From Tannerella sp. (GTDB lineage: Bacteria; Bacteroidota; Bacteroidia; Bacteroidales; Tannerellaceae), in the NCBI GenBank assembly GCA_031261145.1, contig JAISJX010000197.1, positions 1-6,949 on the forward strand: 6,949 nt of DNA, written 5' to 3'. Under the pieces are notes generated by a model, which searched no databases, had not been told where the DNA came from, and saw only the letters and a list, made by a program, of their open reading frames with translations. Position numbers and translations under genes: made by a program. The number at the start of each line of letters is the position of its first letter. Within the stretch, counting starts at the first letter, position 1. Positions 1 through 6,167 of this stretch are shown piece by piece.

Positions 1-3
1 GTT

Positions 4-1320
4 ATGAAAATTTTAAAGTTTGGCGGGACTTCCGTCGGCTCGGTGCAACGGATGAAAGACGTTGCGAAGTTGATTTGCGACGGGACGCCTAAAATTGTGG
101 TACTGTCCGCCATGGCGGGGACTACCAACACACTGGTCGAAATCTCGGATTATCTGTATAAAAAGAATCCGGATGGCGCCAATGAAATCACAAATAAATT
201 ATTACTGAAATACTTGAACCTTGTTGACGGGTTATACGGCACGGAGGAATACAAACAGAACGCCCGGAAACTGATTTTCGACCGTTTCGACTTCATCCGT
301 TCGTTTACAAAGAGTTTGTTTACCGTGTTTGAAGAAAAAACCATCCTTGCGCAAGGCGAATTGCTGTCCACCGGTCTCATGAACCTCTACCTGCAAGAGA
401 GCGGCGTTGCTTCCGTACTGCTTCCGGCGCTGGATTTCATGCGGATAGACAAGAATGCCGAACCGGAACCGGCTTTCATCAAGGAAAAACTGACGGCGTT
501 GCTGGAAAAACATCCGGACGCTGAATTATATATCACACAAGGTTTCATCTGCCGGAATCCATATAACGGGATCGACAACCTGCAACGCGGGGGCAGCGAT
601 TATACCGCATCGCTGATTGGCGCGGCCATTCATGCGGAAGAAATCCAGATTTGGACGGATATTGACGGGATGCACAACAATGACCCGCGTTTTGTGGAAA
701 AGACGTCGCCCGTGCGGCAGTTGCATTTCGACGAGGCGGCCGAACTGGCCTATTTCGGGGCGAAGATTCTGCATCCGACCTGCATCCTGCCGGCCAAGTT
801 GAACAATATCCCCGTCCGCCTGCTGAATACCATGCAACCGGACGCCATCGGAACGACCATCTCCAACGAGACCGAGAAAGGTAAAATCAAAGCGGTGGCC
901 GCCAAGGACAACATCACGTCCATCAAGATAAAAAGCGGACGGATGCTGCTTGCAACCGGTTTCCTGCGGAAAGTATTCGAGATTTTTGAAAACTACCGGA
1001 CGCCTATCGACGTCGTGGCGACTTCCGAAGTGGGCGTATCGGTCACGATTGACAATTGCAAGCATCTGGACGAAATCATCAACGACCTCAAGAAATACGG
1101 CACCGTCACGGTAGACAACGACCTGGTGATTGTCTGTGTCGTCGGCGACCTCGAATGGGACAATGTCGGCTTTGAGGCGAAAATCATTTATGCGCTGAAA
1201 GATATTTCCGTACGTATGATTTCCTACGGAGGCAGCAATTACAATGTCTCGCTGCTTATCAAAGCGTCCGACAAGAAAAAAGCGCTTCAGGCGTTGAGCA
1301 ACCATTTGTTTCAAGTTTAA
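4..1320 (+). CDS. lysC: Aspartate kinase (monofunctional, ACT-regulated)
   Basis: Aspartate kinase phosphorylates L-aspartate to aspartyl-4-phosphate, the first step of the aspartate-family pathway to lysine/DAP, threonine and methionine; it acts in the cytosol. The N-terminal nucleotide-binding motif KFGGTSVG is at residues 5-12. Further kinase-fold signatures are AQGELLST around 116-123, RGGSDYTA at 195-202, IWTDIDGMHNNDPR at 216-229 and the block from ELAYFGAKILHP (247-258) on. From about residue 303 two ACT domains follow: the first contains SGRMLLATGFLRKVFE and TSEVGVSVTID, the second starts near VTVDNDLVIV. This layout suggests allosteric feedback, probably by lysine, but the effector cannot be read from the sequence. 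At 438 aa it has the usual monofunctional length, with no homoserine dehydrogenase fusion. The ATG at 4 puts the kinase motif at the very N-terminus, as expected. lysA follows after 12 nt. Everything upstream is outside the window. Confidence 0.96.
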   Translation: MKILKFGGTSVGSVQRMKDVAKLICDGTPKIVVLSAMAGTTNTLVEISDYLYKKNPDGANEITNKLLLKYLNLVDGLYGTEEYKQNARKLIFDRFDFIRSFTKSLFTVFEEKTILAQGELLSTGLMNLYLQESGVASVLLPALDFMRIDKNAEPEPAFIKEKLTALLEKHPDAELYITQGFICRNPYNGIDNLQRGGSDYTASLIGAAIHAEEIQIWTDIDGMHNNDPRFVEKTSPVRQLHFDEAAELAYFGAKILHPTCILPAKLNNIPVRLLNTMQPDAIGTTISNETEKGKIKAVAAKDNITSIKIKSGRMLLATGFLRKVFEIFENYRTPIDVVATSEVGVSVTIDNCKHLDEIINDLKKYGTVTVDNDLVIVCVVGDLEWDNVGFEAKIIYALKDISVRMISYGGSNYNVSLLIKASDKKKALQALSNHLFQV

Positions 1321-1332
1321 ACCCCAAAAAAA

Positions 1333-2490
1333 ATGCTGAAAGGAACGTTTCCCGTTGACAAGTTGAGAGGCATCCAAACGCCTTTTTATTACTATGATAT
1401 AGATTTACTTTGCAAGACGTTGGACAAAATCAACGCCGAAACCGGCCGTTACGGTTATCACGAACATTACGCCGTCAAAGCCAATGCCAACCCGCGCATC
1501 CTTTCCGTCATCGCGGAAAAGGGACTGGGGGCGGACTGCGTCAGCGGCGGCGAGATACAAGCGGCGCTGGATGCGGGCTTCCCGGCAAACAGGATTGTCT
1601 TTGCCGGCGTAGGCAAGGCCGACTGGGAAATCCATCTCGGGCTGGAACACGACATTGCCTGTTTCAATGTGGAATCGCTGGCCGAACTGCACGTGCTGAA
1701 CGAACTGGCGGCGGCCAAAGGCAAAACGGCGACCATCGCCCTCCGTATCAATCCGGATGTCGACGCGCATACCCATGCCAAAATCACCACCGGATTGCAG
1801 GAAAACAAGTTCGGTATCAACATCGGACTGTTGCCCGGCGTGCTGGACGAACTGTCCGGCATGAAGAACGTCCGGTTCACGGGGATTCATTTCCATATCG
1901 GCTCGCAAATCACGGATATGCCTGTGTTTCAAGCCTTGTGTATCCGCGCCAACGAGTTGCAGGACGAACTGGAAGCGCGTGGCGTAACCATCGAAAACCT
2001 CAATTTCGGCGGCGGACTGGGAATCGACTATTATCATCCGAATCAGGCGCCTTTCCCTGATTTCGAGAATTATTTCGCGGCTTTCCACCAGTTGATAAAA
2101 CAACGTCCCGGCCAACAAATCCATTTCGAGTTGGGTCGTTCGGTGGTGGGACAATGCGGCACGCTGATTTCAAAAGCGCTCTATGTCAAAGAAGGCGAAG
2201 TGAAGAAGTTCGCCATTCTTGATGCGGGCTTCACAGAGTTGATTCGCCCGGCCATGTACGACGCTTATCACCGGATGGAAAACATCACCAGCGACGAAGC
2301 CGTCGACGTCTATGACGTGGTAGGCCCCATCTGCGAATCGACCGACGTGTTCGGCAAAGAGGTGGAACTGAACCGGGTGCACCGTCATGACTTGATTGCT
2401 CTCCGTTCGGCGGGCGCATACGGCGAAGTGATGGCCTCGCAATACAACTGCCGCAAACTCCCGAAAGCCTGGTTCTCGGACAAACTGTGA
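1333..2490 (+). CDS. lysA: Diaminopimelate decarboxylase
   Basis: A PLP-dependent fold-III decarboxylase that converts meso-diaminopimelate to L-lysine and CO2, the last step of lysine synthesis, in the cytosol. The PLP-binding lysine is in YAVKANANP (K49). Other family marks are HFHIGSQ (186-192), the phosphate-binding GGGLGIDY (226-233), FELGRSVVG (265-273), the substrate-side GPICESTDVF (331-340, with the catalytic-type Cys334) and the C-terminal GAYGEVMASQYNCR (361-374). The length of 385 aa is slightly short but complete for the family. The gap to lysC is 12 nt, consisting of an A-rich stretch with no Shine-Dalgarno, so translation probably depends on the A-rich leader or coupling. Pairing the first and last enzymes of the DAP branch in one cassette implies joint control. 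The stop lies 9 bp from the stop of the convergent DUF2490 gene. Confidence 0.96.
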   Translation: MLKGTFPVDKLRGIQTPFYYYDIDLLCKTLDKINAETGRYGYHEHYAVKANANPRILSVIAEKGLGADCVSGGEIQAALDAGFPANRIVFAGVGKADWEIHLGLEHDIACFNVESLAELHVLNELAAAKGKTATIALRINPDVDAHTHAKITTGLQENKFGINIGLLPGVLDELSGMKNVRFTGIHFHIGSQITDMPVFQALCIRANELQDELEARGVTIENLNFGGGLGIDYYHPNQAPFPDFENYFAAFHQLIKQRPGQQIHFELGRSVVGQCGTLISKALYVKEGEVKKFAILDAGFTELIRPAMYDAYHRMENITSDEAVDVYDVVGPICESTDVFGKEVELNRVHRHDLIALRSAGAYGEVMASQYNCRKLPKAWFSDKL

Positions 2491-2499
2491 TTCAACAAT

Positions 2500-3261
2500 T
2501 CAAAGCCATTTCATTTTATACGTAACTCCGACTGAGACGGTATGCGAATCGTCTGCCGAGAGGTAGTGGTCGTAGCGGAGGAAGAAACCGAGATAATCCG
2601 TCCGGTTCAACCGCCAGTTGACGCCCCCTTGATAACGCATACGGGACAACTCGTAACCCATGACCGGGTCGTTCAGACTGGTATAAAAATCGCAGGAAAG
2701 ATAGGGTTTCCAGGGCTTTCCCCAAAAGGCGTATTCCAGTTCCACCTTGTTTTTCATTATATATTTGGGATTGATTTTGTATTCTCCCCGGCTTTCATCG
2801 CGGTACGTACCCTGCAATCGTCCGCGCCAGAAAAGCGTAAAATCACCCAGAGGCTGTTTATAAGAAAGGTTGAGATAATACCGGTGACGCGGTTCGTAGA
2901 GGAAATTGCTGTTATAGAGGTAAATAAACGCATAGTAGGCGCCTGCTTTCATCCTTTTGTTCAAAAAAGAATACTCCACGCCCAAAGCCGTTATGTTCCG
3001 GTCAAAACCTTTATTAGTATCTTTCAAACGAACTTCTTCTTCCACCCCCAGACTGAAATAGCGGTTCAAATCCTTCTCCATTTCCAAAGAAAAAGACGCG
3101 CCGAGATCGGTTTCTCTTTCCTGAGCGGAAAGGGAGAAAGGGGAAAGAAAAAAACAAAAGAGGGCGAAGGGCAAAAGGTAAGAGGCGAAGGAAAAATCCT
3201 TTACCTTTTGCCCTTTGCCTTCCGCCCATTTGCTTTTATGAAAACTTTGTGACATTATCAA
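2500..3261 (-). CDS. DUF2490-family protein, probable outer-membrane beta-barrel
   Basis: The 253-aa product resembles DUF2490 proteins, small predicted outer-membrane barrels common in Bacteroidota with no established function. After the signal region the sequence is a run of alternating amphipathic aromatic strands (for example MKAGAYYAFIYLY, HRYYLNLSYK, FTLFWRGRLQGTYR, YLGFFLRYDHYL). It ends in a strand, TVSVGVTYKMKWL, as barrel proteins usually do. A signal peptide is likely, with cleavage near SLSA|Q (residues 46-47). Its n-region is unusually long, and residues about 13-43 are encoded by a purine/pyrimidine-biased repeat hairpin listed separately. The chosen ATG overlaps the end of the DUF4956 gene by 26 nt; the next in-frame ATG (residue 3, position 3255) is equally possible, and no later ATG precedes the signal region. 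It is the last gene of the five-gene operon. The family call rests on strand pattern and termini; another small OM barrel family is possible. Confidence 0.78.
   Translation of the reverse strand: MIMSQSFHKSKWAEGKGQKVKDFSFASYLLPFALFCFFLSPFSLSAQERETDLGASFSLEMEKDLNRYFSLGVEEEVRLKDTNKGFDRNITALGVEYSFLNKRMKAGAYYAFIYLYNSNFLYEPRHRYYLNLSYKQPLGDFTLFWRGRLQGTYRDESRGEYKINPKYIMKNKVELEYAFWGKPWKPYLSCDFYTSLNDPVMGYELSRMRYQGGVNWRLNRTDYLGFFLRYDHYLSADDSHTVSVGVTYKMKWL
3161..3221. repeat. Low-complexity inverted repeat inside the DUF2490 signal-peptide codons
   Basis: Positions 3167-3181 and 3201-3215 are a perfect 15-bp inverted repeat of the type AAGGGCAAAAGGTAA/TTACCTTTTGCCCTT. With two G-T pairs it extends to 3161-3181/3201-3221. 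The intervening 19 nt contain a further 4-bp stem (3189-3192/3197-3200) with an AAAA loop. The surrounding 3125-3225 is strongly purine- or pyrimidine-biased, with AAAGG/AAGGG-like units. My impression is that such GGCAAAAGG/CCTTTTGCC strings recur as short dispersed repeats in Bacteroidales genomes, but this was not searched. In the DUF2490 mRNA the hairpin sits about 40-100 nt after the start codon. Confidence 0.75.
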
Positions 3262-3937
3262 TGGTATTTATTTCGCCGTTTTCCGCTTTGTAATAGACCT
3301 TTATAAAAGCCACATCCCGCAGGAAATCAATATGTCCCACTTCCACTTTCGTAATATCCAGGCCGGTACGGTCTTTCAAATCGGCCAGCAGTTCGTCCCG
3401 TTTTTGCGGCTTTATCAAATCAATCTTTTCGTACAGAACCATTTTGGACGACGTTTGTTTGATAATGCTTTCGAGCGCCCAGATAATACCGATAAACAGC
3501 AGGTTGGCAACCAGCAAGGTAGTGAAATCCACATCGACAGACAACCCGTTGACCGCCGACACGCCGATGATTACAAACAAATACGTCATTTCCCGTATCT
3601 GGATACTCTCGGTTCGATAGCGAATCATGCTGAAGATACAGAACAAACCCAGCGCAAACCCCGTTCCCATAGAGAGACTTTGCAGCACGAAAAGCAACAG
3701 GAACACCGTCACGCTGAAAATCATAAAGGTGAAATAGTAATCTTTCCGCGTGCTTTTTTTGTAATAAAAAAACTGGATAATCACCCAACAGACTACTAAG
3801 TTAGCCACGAAACGGATTAAAAGCATCAGCAACGTGGAAGCGTCGAACACGTCCACGCCCATAAAAGAAAGTCCCCTCTCGGCTAATTGTTGCAAATGTT
3901 CACCGGCGATTTGCAAATCGACATCAGATTGTATCAT
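3236..3937 (-). CDS. DUF4956 polytopic inner-membrane protein
   Basis: A 233-aa membrane protein of the DUF4956 type. Visible hydrophobic segments lie at about residues 34-57, 66-88, 91-105, 117-133 and 138-157, giving four or five transmembrane helices. The conserved-looking GFALGLFCIFSMIRYRTE (93-110) is characteristic of the family. A soluble C-terminal domain of about 75 residues (160-233: charged, with KPQKRDELLADLKDRTGLDITKVEVGHIDFLRD) probably lies in the cytoplasm. DUF4956 genes are often found beside VTC-type polyphosphate polymerase genes, as here: the start is 1 nt after the VTC stop, which argues for translational coupling and for a complex of the two products. The biochemical role is not established. 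A membrane anchor or channel for the polymerase, comparable to the Vtc1 subunit of the yeast complex, is a plausible inference. The stop falls inside the first codons of the DUF2490 gene. Confidence 0.86.
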   Translation of the reverse strand: MIQSDVDLQIAGEHLQQLAERGLSFMGVDVFDASTLLMLLIRFVANLVVCWVIIQFFYYKKSTRKDYYFTFMIFSVTVFLLLFVLQSLSMGTGFALGLFCIFSMIRYRTESIQIREMTYLFVIIGVSAVNGLSVDVDFTTLLVANLLFIGIIWALESIIKQTSSKMVLYEKIDLIKPQKRDELLADLKDRTGLDITKVEVGHIDFLRDVAFIKVYYKAENGEINTIDNVTKFS

Positions 3938-3938
3938 A

Positions 3939-4709
3939 TTATTGGTTTGTTAATTTATTAATTATCGTCCATTTAGGTTTAAAACGGTTGTATTTGGCGT
4001 CTTGATTGGTCAGCACGGTTCCCATGCAATATTTGCTGAACGACACAGGTTTGATACGCAACCGGTTCAGCGCCTCCCTGAAATCGGAATGGCGCCAACC
4101 GTCCTGTTTCAATTCGAGTACGGCAATTCCCTCTAACGCTTTTTCCTGTCCTGTCATATAATTGAAAAAAGAAAGGTGGGTATCAATCGTTACCCGTTCG
4201 GTCGCCCGGTTGTTAACTAAGGTGATACGGTTGAACCGGTTGGCCAGCGCCGGTTCCAGGCGCCGGCTGTCGAACAGGGAATTTTCATCCAGGAAAGATT
4301 GATTTTCAACCATATCGTCCAACGTCCGGATATGGGAAAGAGGCGTCGGGATGCGCACCTTTGTTGTCCGTCCTTTGTTATTCTTGTTTTTCACTTCCAG
4401 AAACGAAATGCCGGAATCCATATACGAACGGATACGGATTTTCTGCCGGTTCAGTTTCCCGTTCTGGTGCATGAGGAACATATCCAGCCGGGATGTGTCC
4501 AGATATTGCGTACTGTAAGGCGCCATGCGGCGCTCATTGTTGACCTGTACTTTAAAAAAAGGCGCTATTTCCTCCAGCAGTTGCGGGAGCAACGAAGCGG
4601 ACGCAATAAACTTGAAGTCCATGCGATCCATCAAACGGATATGCTTCATTTCCTTCAGCGTAATGGTTGTCATCCGCTCTAAAACAGGGCTATTTATAGG
4701 TGTATTCAT
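3939..4709 (-). CDS. VTC-domain polyphosphate polymerase
   Basis: The 256-aa protein matches the VTC catalytic tunnel domain, which in yeast Vtc4 makes inorganic polyphosphate from ATP. In order: RMDFKFIAS (R29, D31, K33), YSTQYLDTSRLDMF (65-78), the basic strand RQKIRIRSY (K90, R92, R94), FLEVKNKNNKGRTTKVRI (E105, K107, R114, K117, R119), ERVTIDTHLSFF (R172, D176), AVLELKQDGW (metal-type E199) and SFSKYCMG (K226). This supplies the alternating basic strands and acidic metal ligand expected of the TTM/VTC fold. There is no SPX domain, signal peptide or membrane segment, so it is a single cytosolic catalytic domain. The ATG at 4709 overlaps the preceding gene by 20 nt; an internal ATG at 4673 (residue 13) would leave a 16-nt gap and is also compatible with the fold. 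The stop is 1 nt from the DUF4956 start. The alternative is another triphosphate-tunnel phosphotransferase with a different acceptor. Confidence 0.88.
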   Translation of the reverse strand: MNTPINSPVLERMTTITLKEMKHIRLMDRMDFKFIASASLLPQLLEEIAPFFKVQVNNERRMAPYSTQYLDTSRLDMFLMHQNGKLNRQKIRIRSYMDSGISFLEVKNKNNKGRTTKVRIPTPLSHIRTLDDMVENQSFLDENSLFDSRRLEPALANRFNRITLVNNRATERVTIDTHLSFFNYMTGQEKALEGIAVLELKQDGWRHSDFREALNRLRIKPVSFSKYCMGTVLTNQDAKYNRFKPKWTIINKLTNQ

Positions 4710-5157
4710 ACACTTTGGTTGAATATAACTTTCCGTCGGGGTTATAATTATATTGAATTTTCTTCCGCCCGTTCTCTAAATATTCATATTTGCGAATCCG
4801 GTAGAGCCTGTTTTTGTCGTCATACACATTTTCACGCACGCATTTTCCATTTCCATCGTATTCAAATGTAACCCGTTCCTTCTGACCGTAAACGGCATAT
4901 TCTATTTCTTCCAATTTGAGGCCGTTTTCGTCCCAGACCGTGAGATGATCCAGCCATTTCCGTTTGCCTTTGGCATCGGTATTCCATTCTTTGACAATTA
5001 AGTTTTTCCTCAATTCCCGCTTTTCTTCCTGGGTCAGGAAAGGCGTCTGCGCCTGTGAAGCGGCAGGGGCTACCGGCGTCTGATTCTGGGCGAAACTGCG
5101 GGAAAAGGCGCCTCCGGCAAGGAAGAGGATGAGTAAACCGGTTGTATATTTTTTCAT
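4690..5157 (-). CDS. Small secreted protein with beta-hairpin-type repeats
   Basis: A 155-aa protein I cannot assign to a named family. It has a clear signal peptide: MKK n-region, hydrophobic TGLLILFLAGGAF, and a likely cleavage at SFA|Q (23-24). A Pro/Ala/Gln-rich linker follows (25-40), then a charged helix (TQEEKRELRKNLIVKEW). The C-terminal half is a series of short strand-turn-strand units: LTVWDENGLKLEEIEY, VTFEYDGNGKCVRENVYDDKNRLYRIRKYEYLENGRKKIQYNYNPDGKLYSTKVYEYTY. The recurrent G/N turn between Y-rich strands resembles MORN- or YD-like repeat proteins (resemblance only). The product should be periplasmic or exported. It starts 5 nt after the lipoprotein stop with only an A-rich leader, and its 3' end overlaps the VTC gene by 20 nt, so it belongs to the same operon. 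Confidence 0.8.
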   Translation of the reverse strand: MKKYTTGLLILFLAGGAFSRSFAQNQTPVAPAASQAQTPFLTQEEKRELRKNLIVKEWNTDAKGKRKWLDHLTVWDENGLKLEEIEYAVYGQKERVTFEYDGNGKCVRENVYDDKNRLYRIRKYEYLENGRKKIQYNYNPDGKLYSTKVYEYTYK

Positions 5158-5162
5158 TTTCT

Positions 5163-5873
5163 TTATGCTCTTACTTTCACCCTGAATTCTTCAGGCAATT
5201 CATACACTACTCCCGTTTCTTTCACTTCAATAACCTGTTCTATCGGAGTCAGTTTCCGTGTGACGGGGTCTTCGCTGGTCACCCATATTTTATATTTTCC
5301 GGGGAGAATCCGTTCAAAAATAAAAACGCCCTGATCTCCTACCCGGATACGGTCGAAAAACATTTCATCGCCGTAATGATTGATAAAAACGTCCGAATTA
5401 ATCGCCGGGCCTTGGTCTATCAACGTGGACTTGTCATAAAACAAACCGTAAACAGAGCCTTTAATCATCGACGTGCCGTAGGCTTTACCGGTATGGATAT
5501 AAAGAGGTTCTGCTTTGCTCAGGCTGCCTTTTACCCTCACCTCTTTAGAAACCGCTTCCGGTTGATTATCCGCCGGTTCGGACAACGAATAAACGATATA
5601 ATTTCCTTCCCGCAGATAATCAACACGGTACAAACCGTTTCTGTCTGTACGGGGGTCTTTACCATAATAAACGTCGGGGTCATTCCCGTAGATTAGAAAA
5701 ACCCGCACGTCAACCGCCGGAAAAGTATCGGTTTGAAACGAGAAATTAGCGGCAGAGTGCTCAACTTGATACACATAGCCTTCCAAAGAGGACGAGCCGC
5801 CCAATCCTTCGTCTTTATTGCAAGCGCTCAACAATAGCGCCGAAAAAACCAACAGCAGGTAATTTATTTTCAT
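5163..5873 (-). CDS. Lipoprotein with two predicted beta-sandwich (CnaB/Cpd-like) domains
   Basis: A 236-aa lipoprotein opening the five-gene operon. The N-terminus MKINYLLLVFSALLLSAC is a type II signal with lipobox LSAC (Cys18). The residues after the cysteine, NKDEG, are acidic like a Bacteroidota lipoprotein export signal, so surface exposure is possible. Two similar halves follow, about 29-100 and 137-225. Each starts with a G-x-V-Y strand (LEGYVYQ; IKGSVYG) and contains a D/G-x-x-G turn before F/Y strands (TDRNGLYRVDYLREGNYIVY; GDQGVFIFERILPGKYKIWV). This is the layout of carboxypeptidase-regulatory or CnaB-like sandwiches; no enzymatic motif is visible. An in-frame ATG at 5903 would add ten residues ahead of the signal peptide, but it lies between the -7 box and the expected transcription start. 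The ATG at 5873, preceded by GGAG (5880-5877), is therefore preferred. Confidence 0.83.
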   Translation of the reverse strand: MKINYLLLVFSALLLSACNKDEGLGGSSSLEGYVYQVEHSAANFSFQTDTFPAVDVRVFLIYGNDPDVYYGKDPRTDRNGLYRVDYLREGNYIVYSLSEPADNQPEAVSKEVRVKGSLSKAEPLYIHTGKAYGTSMIKGSVYGLFYDKSTLIDQGPAINSDVFINHYGDEMFFDRIRVGDQGVFIFERILPGKYKIWVTSEDPVTRKLTPIEQVIEVKETGVVYELPEEFRVKVRA

Positions 5874-5904
5874 ATACTCCAAATAATTATGATTAAAAAC
5901 CATG

Positions 5905-5912
5905 CAAAGGTA
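5905..5912 (-). promoter_or_regulatory. Bacteroidota-type -7 promoter box of the five-gene operon
   Basis: The minus strand reads TACCTTTG, an exact match to the Bacteroides -7 consensus TAnnTTTG. It ends 31 nt before the lipoprotein ATG at 5873. Transcription should start near 5898-5900, giving a leader of about 25 nt that contains GGAG. No good TTTG appears at the -33 position; TTTTC at 5939-5935 is the nearest candidate and is weak. The box lies downstream of the palindromic element, so that element is not in the operon's leader. Confidence 0.6.
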
Positions 5913-5956
5913 TTATTTTTTTGTCGCTTGTTGCGAAAAGTGAAACTAAATTAGCG

Positions 5957-5979
5957 TTAAATAATCTTGCAGGGCAAGA
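5957..5979 (-). terminator. Possible weak terminator hairpin
   Basis: On the minus strand the sequence TCTTGC-CCT-GCAAGA (5979-5965) forms a 6-bp stem with a 3-nt loop, followed by TTATTTAA. It lies between the sigma gene and the operon promoter and could stop sigma-gene transcripts. The stem is short and the following T tract is interrupted, so this is only a candidate. Confidence 0.25.
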
Positions 5980-6055
5980 GTAAATTCAAAGATTGTATTA
6001 GATGATTACCGGATATATTACCTGTATGGATACCCTAACGGGCAACAGCCGTGAA

Positions 6056-6124
6056 TGTTTTCTATTGATATGGTTTCCCTACGGGAAAATTTGCCCGTCA
6101 GGGCATTCATATCAATAGAAAACA
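6056..6124. repeat. Perfect 17-bp inverted repeat forming a three-way junction
   Basis: P1 is formed by 6056-6072 pairing with 6108-6124 (17 bp, no mismatch). The 35-nt interior holds two hairpins: TTTCCC-TAC-GGGAAA (6074-6088) and TGCCC-GTCA-GGGCA (6092-6105). Only 1, 3 and 2 nt remain as junction linkers, so almost every base is paired. It can form on either strand as RNA, or as a DNA cruciform arm. In the minus-strand transcript it would lie about 90-160 nt beyond the sigma-gene stop. Confidence 0.8.
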
Positions 6125-6134
6125 GTATCGATCG

Positions 6135-6167
6135 CCTGATCCTTTGCCCGTTAGGGCATTCATCAGG
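6135..6167. repeat. Second hairpin carrying the TGCCCGTTAGGGCA unit
   Basis: CCTGAT (6135-6140) pairs with ATCAGG (6162-6167) around an inner hairpin TGCCC-GTTA-GGGCA (6145-6158). Positions 6143-6163 repeat 6090-6110 with one difference in 21 bases (C to T in the tetraloop), so the unit is duplicated in direct orientation with 53-bp spacing. This fold competes with the pairing of 6033-6045 to 6144-6156. Confidence 0.65.

Noticed and set aside
526..1377. Long open frame (283 codons) on the minus strand across lysC
   Set aside because: It is antisense to a well-supported aspartate kinase, its translation shows no family motif or sensible composition, and it arises from codon bias in the GC-rich opposite strand.
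1405..2154. Long minus-strand open frame across lysA (249 codons)
   Set aside because: It is fully inside lysA, whose catalytic motifs are intact in the plus frame; the antisense translation has no recognisable domain.
2542..3252. Plus-strand open frame of 236 codons opposite the DUF2490 gene
   Set aside because: The minus-strand frame has a signal peptide, barrel-like strands and operon context; the plus frame has none of these and runs through the repeat hairpin.
3945..3966. AT-rich TTAATTTATTAATTA stretch as a terminator or promoter
   Set aside because: It is the coding end of the VTC gene (the final INKLTNQ codons) directly coupled to DUF4956; it has no GC stem and no TAnnTTTG box.
4690..5157. 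RHS/YD-repeat toxin or its immunity protein
   Set aside because: The Y-rich strand-turn units are few and degenerate, the protein is only 155 aa with a signal peptide, and no toxin domain or partner gene is present.
5142..5696. Plus-strand open frame of 184 codons opposite the lipoprotein gene
   Set aside because: It is a shadow frame; the minus strand carries a lipobox, two coherent domains and a matched promoter.
5873..5903. Upstream ATG at 5903 as the lipoprotein start
   Set aside because: It would put ten extra residues before a complete type II signal peptide and lies at or before the transcription start implied by the -7 box at 5905-5912.
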